Assembly: GCA_910580045.1 (NCBI GenBank) | Contig: CAJTXF010000022.1 | Location: 1-25,663, forward strand | Length of the DNA: 25,663 nt | Origin: an uncultured Eubacteriales bacterium | GTDB lineage: Bacteria > Bacillota > Clostridia > Oscillospirales > Acutalibacteraceae | Direction of reading: 5' to 3' | Shown here: in pieces, positions 1 to 6,487 of the stretch | Position numbering within the stretch: position 1 is the stretch's first letter | How the letters are laid out: the number at the start of each line of letters is the position of its first letter | The notes under the pieces: model-generated | What the model saw: the letters and a program-made list of their open reading frames with translations, nothing else | Told to the model about the DNA's origin: nothing | Databases searched by the model: none | Made by a program: the position numbers and the translations under genes

Positions 1-1
1 T

Positions 2-160
2 TTGAAACTCCGGCATAAGGCCACCCACGACCTGGGGACTTATTACCGGATACAGGATTTGAGAAGAATCCAGCGGGAGCACCGGAAAACAGCGGAGCAT
101 TTGCTGCGCCGGGGCGAGCGCAGGGAACGGGAAAAGGCAGATAAGGAGGGAGATTTATAA
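2..160 (+). CDS. 3' end of an unidentified gene (5' truncated by window edge)
   Basis: An open frame runs from the window edge to TAA at 158-160, giving about 52 residues. The peptide is strongly basic and charged, rich in Arg, Glu and Lys, and would form a helical tail. An AAGGAGGG element at 143-150 lies inside its last codons and could serve the next gene 8 bases downstream. I do not recognise the family. It is accepted only because the frame is open to the edge, is on the same strand as its neighbours and ends at the expected place for a packed operon. The antisense frame across it is judged a shadow. Confidence 0.45.
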   Translation: MKLRHKATHDLGTYYRIQDLRRIQREHRKTAEHLLRRGERREREKADKEGDL

Positions 161-168
161 ATATCAGG

Positions 169-438
169 ATGAACGCGGGTTATATCATTACGGATTCCGT
201 CCATGTTGGCGAAGTGGAGTTTGTGCTGGGGGTACATAGCACCGCTCCCAAGCAGTTTGTGACCTGGACCTGCAAAGATGGCAAGGACTACTATTGGGGC
301 CACTACCACTCCGACCTGCTGTCAGCCACAAAAGACCTGCTGGAAAGAGCCACACAGGAATTGGAGTTTTGTATGGAAAGCAAGGTCATCAATAAGGCAC
401 AGCCACCCACGAAAAAGCCGGAGGAGCCTTGCCTATGA
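169..438 (+). CDS. Small conserved-looking ICE protein of unknown function (89 aa)
   Basis: The 89-residue protein has no signal peptide or membrane segment. Its middle is rich in aromatic residues (WTCKDGKDYYWGHYHSD), followed by an amphipathic helix and a Lys/Pro-rich tail. I recall similar small proteins in Tn1549-like elements but know of no function. The ATG at 169 lies 18 bases after an AAGGAGGG element at 143-150, so translation probably depends on coupling with the upstream gene. Its TGA stop (436-438) overlaps the methyltransferase start codon at 435 (ATGA), which suggests the two are co-translated. It could be an accessory factor of the methyltransferase, but nothing in the sequence proves this. 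Confidence 0.7.
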   Translation: MNAGYIITDSVHVGEVEFVLGVHSTAPKQFVTWTCKDGKDYYWGHYHSDLLSATKDLLERATQELEFCMESKVINKAQPPTKKPEEPCL

Positions 439-1871
439 TGAAACTCCTGCTGGGCGGCTCGCCCTGCACCCATTGGAGTATCGCGCAGTCCCGCCACAGA
501 GAAACCAAGCCAGAGGGACAGGGCTGGGAGCTGTTCCGCAACTACCTGATTGCCAAGGCGCGGTATCAGCCGGATTACTTCCTGTATGAGAACAACAAGA
601 GTATGGCTCCGGCTATCCGGGAGCAGATCACGGCAGAATTAGGCGTGGAGCCGGTTTTCATAAACTCCGCGCTGATGTCAGCGCAGAGCCGCCAGCGCTT
701 GTATTGGACAAACATCCCCGGCGTGGAGCAGCCAAAGGACCGGGGGCTGGTGCTGCGGGATATTCTGGAAAGCGGCCTGCCGCTCCGGGAGAAAGGGTAC
801 ACGCTGAAAGCCAATTATGCCAATTCCAACGCCGCCAACGCACTGGACAGCGGGCATTTCCCTGCGACTATGGCAGCAGAGCCAGTCAACATCACCGCAG
901 ACGGTAAAGCTCACTGCCTGCGGTCCAGTTATTATAAAGATGGCATCCGCAACATGGCCGGCAATACCTGGGACCGCAAAACCTGTGCAGCGCAGCCCGT
1001 GGATATCAAACGCCTGGGCGGTCTGTACGGCCAGGATAGCCGGTGGGGTATCTACGATGCGGAGGGAAAATGCCCCTGCCTGACCGCCTCGGCGGGAATG
1101 GGCGGCGGGCATATCCCCATGTACCCGGTCCGGGTCGGCCTGATCGAGAGCAGCACCGGCTCAGAGGGCCAGGGGCACCGGGTGTATTCCGCGGATGGAA
1201 AAGGCAGGACCCTTTGCGGGAACGGAGGCGGAGCCGGGGCGAAAACCGGACTGTATACCGCCCCGGCTGGTATGGTCTGGCGGGGCCATGCCAGGGGAGA
1301 AAACCCATCCTCCTTCGAGATGCGGGCCGACCAGAAAGCAAACGCTGTTATCGTGGGCCACCAGAGCCGCCTTGTGATCGAAACCGCAGAGGGCAGGACG
1401 TTTCCGGTTTATGAGGTCAAGGATGGGTCCATCACCATAAAGGGCCGGGCCTACCCCATCCGGCTGGCGGACGGTTTCTACATCATCCGCAAGCTGACGG
1501 TGTTGGAGTGTATGCGCCTGCAAACGGTCCCGGAGGATTACATTTTCCCCGTGAGCAATTCCCAAGCCTATAAAATGCTGGGCAACGGCTGGACCGTGGA
1601 CGTGATTGCCCACATCCTCTCCTACTGCCCCGGTATCTTGACGGAGCCGCTGGAAGTGCTCTCCATGTACGATGGCATGAGCTGCGGGCATCTGGCGCTG
1701 GACAAGCTGGGAGCCAATATTCACCGGTATTACGCCACTGAAATCGACAAATACGCCATTAAGACCACACAAACGAACTTCCCGGATACCATCCAGTTAG
1801 GCGACGCCTTTGGAGTGCGGGAGGATAATTGGTGGTCTATTTTCGAGGAACAGCCCTGTTTCACATCTTAA
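435..1871 (+). CDS. Circularly permuted C5-cytosine DNA methyltransferase
   Basis: Predicted S-adenosylmethionine-dependent DNA cytosine-5 methyltransferase, 478 aa. With ATG 435 as residue 1, motif IV is GGSPCTHWS with the catalytic Cys at residue 11, motif VI is the ENN at 52-54 and motif VIII is QSRQR at 84-88. A target-recognition stretch of about 250 residues follows, then a motif IX/X region ending in LGNGWTVD near 382-389. The SAM-binding motif I (VLSMYDGMSCG, 408-418), motif II acidic residue (ATEIDKYA, Glu 436) and motif III (IQLGD, Asp 457) come only at the C-terminus. In standard enzymes motifs I-III precede IV, so this is a permutation with its break between III and IV. All key residues are present. 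ATG 435 is preferred to the in-frame TTG at 429: GGAGGAG lies at 420-426 and the start overlaps the upstream stop as ATGA. Likely role: self-modification to evade host restriction. No cognate endonuclease is visible. Confidence 0.9.
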   Translation: MMKLLLGGSPCTHWSIAQSRHRETKPEGQGWELFRNYLIAKARYQPDYFLYENNKSMAPAIREQITAELGVEPVFINSALMSAQSRQRLYWTNIPGVEQPKDRGLVLRDILESGLPLREKGYTLKANYANSNAANALDSGHFPATMAAEPVNITADGKAHCLRSSYYKDGIRNMAGNTWDRKTCAAQPVDIKRLGGLYGQDSRWGIYDAEGKCPCLTASAGMGGGHIPMYPVRVGLIESSTGSEGQGHRVYSADGKGRTLCGNGGGAGAKTGLYTAPAGMVWRGHARGENPSSFEMRADQKANAVIVGHQSRLVIETAEGRTFPVYEVKDGSITIKGRAYPIRLADGFYIIRKLTVLECMRLQTVPEDYIFPVSNSQAYKMLGNGWTVDVIAHILSYCPGILTEPLEVLSMYDGMSCGHLALDKLGANIHRYYATEIDKYAIKTTQTNFPDTIQLGDAFGVREDNWWSIFEEQPCFTS

Positions 1872-1888
1872 ATAGTACATAAGGAAGG

Positions 1889-3937
1889 ATGATGCGCTTG
1901 AGCAAGAAAGACCAAGGAGTTATAGAGCGGCATGAGGACTTCGGGGAGAAGATCGGCGGCGCGAAAAAAGATTTGTGGAAGGAGCGGGGCCTGTATGTAG
2001 AGGACCTGGAGGCCATGAACGAGCGGGAGGCCGACAAGTTTGTAAAAAAGGATAACATATGGAAAAAGCCGGACTATGAGGCCATGCTGGACGAGGGCAT
2101 CCCCCTTGGCGTGGCGTACTATATCAAAAAGGCCAGGGACGCGTTGTCTGCATCCCCCCAGTATTCGTACAGCGACAGTACACCGGAAAAACGCCTTGCC
2201 AGGCAGAAGGAATATATTAAGACCGTCCGGGAGCTGCAAAGGGCTGTTTCGGAAGTCCGCACCGTGGAGGACGCTATAAAAGCCTATGACCGTTTCTTTG
2301 TAGAGAACGGGTATTTTGAGCCAGTACAAGGCTGGGCCAGCGGCCCCCACTATAAGGCAACAGAGAAGGCCAGGAAAAACCCGGCTATTACCAACAAACT
2401 GTCGAATACCCTATTTGTGCGTACAGAGGGGCAGTTTGACAGAGAATTTACAAAGAAAGCCCAGCAGGAACAGTTTGGCGTTCCCAAGGAACAGAAGGTG
2501 CCGAGAGGCTATGAAATCCGGTATAACGATGGACAGCATACATATTCCAGAAACAACGACTGGAAACCGGGAACCTACTATGTGACAAAGGGCTACTCCA
2601 TTGTGCGGACAAACTTTGAAACCAGGGACGCGGCCTTGAAATGGGTACAGGAGCTGGCAAAGAGCCGGAGCAAAAGCGGAAAGAGCCGGTTTGTGCCTCC
2701 CCAGCTTACCCATATAAAGCGCAGCGGCCCGGACTACCGCAGCGGCATGGACATCAAGGGGCAGCACTATCTTGACACATTCGGATTCCGTGGCGGGGAG
2801 TTCGGGAACTGGATGAACCGGAATGACCGGCAGTCCTCCCTTAACATGGGCTTTGAGGCCCTAAAGGACTTAGCGTCCGCCCTGAAAATCAGCGATAAAG
2901 ACATTGCCTACCAGGGTGCGCTTGCCATTGCTTTTGGAGCAAGGGGCAGCGGGAACGCAGCCGCCCATTATGAGCCGCTGCGCAGGGTTATCAACCTGAC
3001 GAAAATGCACGGGGCCGGTTCTCTGGCCCATGAATGGTGGCATGGGCTGGACGATTACCTGGGCACAAGGATGGGCGCAAAGGGTATGCTTTCGGAACAG
3101 CCCCGCCTCTATGCCCCCTTTCAAAAGCTGATAGAAACCATAAAGTATAAAACGGCTACTCCGGAGCAGAGCGCGGCCCTTAACCAGGCACAAAAGGAGC
3201 GCACCCGTCAAAATGCCGCCCGCTGGCTGGATTCATTGGTGTTAAACTCCTTGAAACAGTATGGAACCGAGGAACAGATAAAAACCTATGCGGGACTGAA
3301 AGAGGCTTTCCTTTCCGGCGAGGCCGGTGCCGTTAAGCAGATCAGCGCCCTGAAAAAAGCCGCTGCCGGGCGGGTTATTCCCAAAAGCGAGCGGGATAGG
3401 CTGGAATTTTGGGAACAGGCGCTGGCCGGGATGCAGGCGGAGGAGGTGCCGCAGCCCCGGCAGATACAAACCGATTTCTACCGAAACTCCCTGCGGATGG
3501 GGAAGGATTTTGAAAAGGACGGGGGCTATTGGGAAAGCAACACAGAAATGACGGCCAGGGCCTTTGCCTGCTATGTCATGGACAAACTGCCTGGAGATTC
3601 GGATTACCTGGTGGGCCACGCCGAGAGCGCGGTGACTTTCGTAGCGGGCAGGGACGGTGAACCGGAAATCCTGAAAGCATTCCCGGAGGGCGAGGAGCGA
3701 AAGGCTATCAACGCGGTATTTGACGAAATCGTGGCAGAATTAAAACGAGAACAGATACTCACCCATTCTAATGAAACACTGCCCCTTGGGGCGCAGGCTT
3801 TGGCAGAGAACGAGCAGCTTTCCCTGTTCCCCAGGGAGCGTCCATCTGTGGTGGGGCGGGTAGCGGCTATCAAGGAGGCGGGCAAAGCGGCCCCCCTGAT
3901 GGCTGTCCCGGAAAAAAGCCATGGGCCAGTACTTTGA
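1889..3937 (+). CDS. Large polyvalent protein with LPD1-like and HEWWH zincin motifs (682 aa)
   Basis: A soluble multi-domain protein of the polyvalent type carried by ICEs and phages. The charged N-terminal region (about 1-130) resembles LPD-type helical domains. The middle holds an aromatic-rich module (RGYEIRYNDGQ..., about 205-265). Residues about 280-410 match my memory of the LPD1 domain (YRSGMDIKGQHYLDTFGFRGGEFGNW is its hallmark stretch, given here as two overlapping parts). This is followed by HEWWH at 381-385 and a downstream Glu 553 in TEMTARAF, the pattern of a gluzincin metallopeptidase. Substrate unknown; such proteins are proposed to be injected or to act in the recipient. ATGATG at 1889-1894 follows AAGGAAGG (1881-1888). 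The second ATG (1892) has the better spacing. The gap from the methyltransferase is 17 bases, and the 3' end overlaps the next gene by 17 bases. Confidence 0.8.
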   Translation: MMRLSKKDQGVIERHEDFGEKIGGAKKDLWKERGLYVEDLEAMNEREADKFVKKDNIWKKPDYEAMLDEGIPLGVAYYIKKARDALSASPQYSYSDSTPEKRLARQKEYIKTVRELQRAVSEVRTVEDAIKAYDRFFVENGYFEPVQGWASGPHYKATEKARKNPAITNKLSNTLFVRTEGQFDREFTKKAQQEQFGVPKEQKVPRGYEIRYNDGQHTYSRNNDWKPGTYYVTKGYSIVRTNFETRDAALKWVQELAKSRSKSGKSRFVPPQLTHIKRSGPDYRSGMDIKGQHYLDTFGFRGGEFGNWMNRNDRQSSLNMGFEALKDLASALKISDKDIAYQGALAIAFGARGSGNAAAHYEPLRRVINLTKMHGAGSLAHEWWHGLDDYLGTRMGAKGMLSEQPRLYAPFQKLIETIKYKTATPEQSAALNQAQKERTRQNAARWLDSLVLNSLKQYGTEEQIKTYAGLKEAFLSGEAGAVKQISALKKAAAGRVIPKSERDRLEFWEQALAGMQAEEVPQPRQIQTDFYRNSLRMGKDFEKDGGYWESNTEMTARAFACYVMDKLPGDSDYLVGHAESAVTFVAGRDGEPEILKAFPEGEERKAINAVFDEIVAELKREQILTHSNETLPLGAQALAENEQLSLFPRERPSVVGRVAAIKEAGKAAPLMAVPEKSHGPVL

Positions 3938-4679
3938 GCCAAACGAGGGCAGCAGCAGGGACATACAACAGTCTGACATGATCTGCGGCTTTCAAGTGCT
4001 CAGAATCCCCCCAAAGCCGGACTACCTCCCCATCTCTCAGGAGGAATTTGAACAGCGCACATTGGAGGCGTGGACCTACAACAATGACAAAACCAAGGTT
4101 TCAGCAGTCTTTCGCGGCGGGGAACGGGAATGGGCGCTGCTATGGAATGACGAAAGCTATTTCGCCAGGGGGGCTGTAGCCTGCCGGGCCAGCGAGGAAT
4201 ACCAGCTAAAGCTGGTGAATGAGCCGATATCTGCAATCAGGGACCTGCTTGCCATTTATGGCACGGATAAAGTGCGCCTTGCCCTGCTGGAACGGGACGA
4301 ACCAGACGAGTATGTGCTCCAAAATATCGCCAAGTTTGGCAGTACAGATATCCGGCACCGGCTTATAGAGGCAGCATGGACCAGGACGTCACTGTTAATA
4401 AGTTGTATGCCCTTCCTGCCTGCTGGCTGCATTGAAAAACTCATGAGCCATCCCAATACAGATGTGAAGGTATCAGCCGCGCTGCATGGCACCATAGACC
4501 ATTGCAGCCAGGTCCTGATGCTGCCGCTGTCTATGGACAACCTTGCTGTATCACTTGAGCGTCCATTCCTCCTCGAACGCATAGCGGAACTAGACGAGGT
4601 GGCATGGTCCATCCATTTCGGCAAATCCATCCATTTAGACAAAACAAAAACACGCAAATATGAAACCATGGAGTTGTGA
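3921..4679 (+). CDS. Unknown protein with possible helical-repeat middle (252 aa)
   Basis: I do not recognise this 252-aa protein. The first 110 residues are mixed and rich in Trp, Tyr and acidic residues. Residues about 110-230 read as successive amphipathic helices (for example DKVRLALLERD, IRHRLIEAAW, IEKLMSHPNTDVKVSAALHG), which faintly resemble leucine-rich-variant or HEAT-like repeats. The tail is basic (HLDKTKTRKYE). There is no signal peptide or obvious membrane span. The start lies inside the last codons of the zincin gene (17-base overlap), with only a weak purine stretch before it, so translational coupling is likely. The stop overlaps the GTG that precedes repA (GTGA). Codon use after about 4360 looks slightly more AT-rich than in its neighbours. 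Confidence 0.7.
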   Translation: MGQYFEPNEGSSRDIQQSDMICGFQVLRIPPKPDYLPISQEEFEQRTLEAWTYNNDKTKVSAVFRGGEREWALLWNDESYFARGAVACRASEEYQLKLVNEPISAIRDLLAIYGTDKVRLALLERDEPDEYVLQNIAKFGSTDIRHRLIEAAWTRTSLLISCMPFLPAGCIEKLMSHPNTDVKVSAALHGTIDHCSQVLMLPLSMDNLAVSLERPFLLERIAELDEVAWSIHFGKSIHLDKTKTRKYETMEL

Positions 4680-4681
4680 GT

Positions 4682-5599
4682 ATGGACAAACTGAACCTTA
4701 CCTATATGCACCCCCAAAGCGCCAGAGGCTACCGGTATCTGGCAGTCCCCAAGGAGCTGATTGAGAACCTGGCATTTTCCGGCCTGGACTTCGGGGCAAT
4801 TATTTTGTACGCAAAAATGCTGGAACGGGCCAGCCTGTCCGCGCGGCACGAGGACAAGTTCACGGACGAAAACGGGCGGCTGTTCATCATCTACACGGTG
4901 GAGCAGATGGAGCGGGATTTGCAGCGCTCCCACCCCACTGTCATCAAACTGACAAAGCAGCTTGCTGACATCGGGCTCATTGAAAAGGTGCGCCAGGGCC
5001 AGGGAAAGCCCTCTAAAATCTACATAATGGACTTTACGTCAGTACCCCACGAGGAGCCGGAAAATCCCACAGGTAAAAGTGCTGAACCCCAAGAAGTTAA
5101 AAGTTTTAACTTCAAGAAATCAAGGGGTGTTACTTCCAGAAGTAAAGAATCTGAACTTCAAGAGGTTAAAGATTTTAACCCTATAGAACTTGAGAATAAA
5201 GACCTTGAACAAAATGAACTTCCCCCCTTCCAACCCTCTGCTGGCTTGGAGGATGGAGGGGTGGAGGGACTGGCGGAATCCATCCGGGAGCAGATCGAGT
5301 ACCCGGTGCTCTGCGAGAACTACGGCGAGGAGCTTGCAAAGGAGGTGGTGGAGATCATCACGGAGGTACGCTGCCGGGACAGTCCGGATATGCAGATTGG
5401 GAAGGGGTTTTACCCCATGGACTTTGTGCGCAGCAGGATGGACGCGCTGACCTATGAGCACGTCAGCTATGTGCTGGACAACCTGGGGCGAGCTGGGCCG
5501 GTGCGGAATCCCCACAACTACCTGCTGGCCCTGCTGTTCAACGCCCCGGCAAGCTGCAACACGGCGGTACAGGCGGTTTTTAACGGCAATAACGGCTAG
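4682..5599 (+). CDS. repA: Replication initiator RepA (RepA_N + DUF6017)
   Basis: Replication initiator of the RepA_N family, common on Firmicute plasmids and Tn1549-like ICEs, where it is thought to support replication of the excised circle. Residues about 10-110 form the RepA_N winged-helix region (YLAVPKELIENLAFSGLDFG..., then a second helix-turn-helix-like part at RSHPTVIKLTKQLADIGLIEK). A Lys/Glu/Asn-rich linker (about 115-185) is encoded by palindromic direct repeats that look like iterons. The C-terminal 110 residues match DUF6017 (PVRNPHNYLLALLFNAP near the end). ATG 4682 is chosen over the in-frame GTG at 4676 because GGAG at 4670-4673 has an 8-base spacing to the ATG but only 2 to the GTG. 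RepA_N initiators such as that of pAD1 are known to carry their origin inside the gene. Confidence 0.9.
   Translation: MDKLNLTYMHPQSARGYRYLAVPKELIENLAFSGLDFGAIILYAKMLERASLSARHEDKFTDENGRLFIIYTVEQMERDLQRSHPTVIKLTKQLADIGLIEKVRQGQGKPSKIYIMDFTSVPHEEPENPTGKSAEPQEVKSFNFKKSRGVTSRSKESELQEVKDFNPIELENKDLEQNELPPFQPSAGLEDGGVEGLAESIREQIEYPVLCENYGEELAKEVVEIITEVRCRDSPDMQIGKGFYPMDFVRSRMDALTYEHVSYVLDNLGRAGPVRNPHNYLLALLFNAPASCNTAVQAVFNGNNG
5082..5180 (+). repeat. Iteron-like palindromic direct repeats inside repA (candidate oriV)
   Basis: Two 29-base direct repeats (5082-5110 and 5151-5179) start 69 bases apart and match at 24 of 29 positions by eye. Each contains a palindrome: 5093-5113 has 10-base arms GAAGTTAAAA / TTTTAACTTC around one base, and 5164-5180 has 7-base arms GGTTAAA / TTTAACC around three bases. 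Between them lies ACTTC-CA-GAAGT (5132-5143). More GAACTT motifs occur at 5153, 5186 and 5216. The block is AT-rich relative to its surroundings. By analogy with RepA_N plasmids it may be the RepA binding region and replication origin. Confidence 0.65.
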
Positions 5600-5628
5600 A
5601 TTACTCTCAAAAATTGGAGGAAAACAGC

Positions 5629-6255
5629 ATGAAAGACAAGTACATGGACGTGAAAAGTGATTTTCAAAAAACGGTCAGGGAGTTGGCCGAGATTACAGGC
5701 TGGACCCAGCAGCAGTCGGAAAAGGTACTGTCACTTTTGAACGGCCTTGCCCAAAGGCAGGGAAAAGCAGCAGCCCGGCAGCAGCGGAAAACACAGAAGG
5801 ACGCAAAAGCTGCCGCGGCCCGGCGGCTGTTGGAAAACTACCGCGCCTTGAAGATATCCATTGCCTGTGGCACAGAGCATAGCCTTCGGGTTTTGGAGGA
5901 CACGGAGTACCTGCGGCTTATGCAGATGGAGGAAAGCCTGCAAAACCAGTCCCTGCGCTCCATGGCGGAATTAGCGGCTGGGAACCGGGTCCTTTGGGCA
6001 CAGCTCACCACAGCCCTGGACTGCTACAAAAAGATGTGCGAGCATGACACAAAGCCCCAGATACGCCGGGGCTATCCCCTGGTGTACGCCCGTTATTTGG
6101 CAGAGGAGGAAATGAGCATAGACGATATTCTGGCCTCTTTTGCTATAGAAAAATCCCAATACTACCTTTGCTTGGGAGAGGCATATTCGACCCTAGGGGT
6201 TATCCTGTTCGGCAGTGGATGCGCGGAGGATTTTTGCGCAGGCATAGCCGGGTGA
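5629..6255 (+). CDS. ArpU/sigma-like putative transcriptional regulator (208 aa)
   Basis: The last 60 residues (RRGYPLVYARYLAEEEMSI..., then FAIEKSQYYLCLGEAYSTLGVILFG) have the layout of ArpU/RinA-type phage and ICE regulators: a YxxLY-like helix, a sigma-region-4-like helix-turn-helix with an SxxxYY recognition helix, and a final hydrophobic LGVILFG end. The N-terminal part holds a Gln/Ala/Lys/Arg-rich coiled region (about 40-75) before an LLENYRALK helix. ATG 5629 is chosen because GGAGG at 5616-5620 sits 8 bases upstream; a TTG at 5614 is too early. The gene lies 29 bases after repA and is followed by a terminator-like hairpin, so it probably closes the replication block. Which promoters it acts on cannot be seen. 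A plain DNA-binding structural role is the alternative. Confidence 0.65.
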   Translation: MKDKYMDVKSDFQKTVRELAEITGWTQQQSEKVLSLLNGLAQRQGKAAARQQRKTQKDAKAAAARRLLENYRALKISIACGTEHSLRVLEDTEYLRLMQMEESLQNQSLRSMAELAAGNRVLWAQLTTALDCYKKMCEHDTKPQIRRGYPLVYARYLAEEEMSIDDILASFAIEKSQYYLCLGEAYSTLGVILFGSGCAEDFCAGIAG

Positions 6256-6288
6256 AATATTGGTACATGGCAGCGTGATATACAGCGC

Positions 6289-6320
6289 AAAAGGCTGGGC
6301 TATCAGCAGCCCAGCCTTTT
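6289..6320 (+). terminator. Intrinsic terminator after the repA/regulator block
   Basis: A 13-bp perfect stem, AAAAGGCTGGGCT (6289-6301) with AGCCCAGCCTTTT (6308-6320), encloses a 6-base loop. Symmetric A and T ends mean it could work in both directions. The U tract is short (four T, then GTATATTT), so termination may be partial. It lies 33 bases after the regulator gene stop and upstream of a small ORF and the giant gene. Confidence 0.75.
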
Positions 6321-6345
6321 GTATATTTACATTTGGAAAGGAAGG

Positions 6346-6474
6346 ATGCTTTTGCAGGAAGAACAGAAGAAAATCATGGAGGAATGGGGATTGGAGGATT
6401 TGTTGGATAGGGAGGCTCCAGAGCCCGGCCTATCCTGGCCCCATGCTGTTATGGAACAAGATATTTGCCTTTGA
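6346..6474 (+). CDS. Small acidic ORF upstream of the giant gene (42 aa)
   Basis: ATG at 6346 follows a good ribosome site, GGAAAGGAAGG (6335-6345), and the frame runs 42 codons to TGA at 6472-6474, 13 bases before the giant gene. The peptide is acidic (EEQKKIMEEWGLEDLLDREAPE...) and ends with a MEQDICL segment; it looks protein-like rather than random. No family is recognised. It may be a small ICE protein or a leader peptide that couples translation into the 3213-codon gene. A 75-codon frame starting at 6260 in another register overlaps it and is less convincing because it spans the terminator. Confidence 0.5.
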   Translation: MLLQEEQKKIMEEWGLEDLLDREAPEPGLSWPHAVMEQDICL

Positions 6475-6487
6475 GGGGAGGGAGTGA

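Noticed and set aside
1161..1772. 203-codon antisense ORF inside the methyltransferase gene
   Set aside because: It overlaps conserved motifs X and I on the other strand and has no ribosome site.
429..1871. Reading the methyltransferase as truncated at its N-terminus
   Set aside because: The apparently missing motifs I-III are found at its C-terminus, so it is permuted and complete.
6260..6487. 75-codon + ORF between the regulator and the giant gene
   Set aside because: It runs through the 6289-6320 hairpin, has poor start context and Cys/Trp/Arg-rich random-looking composition; the 42-codon ORF at 6346 fits better.
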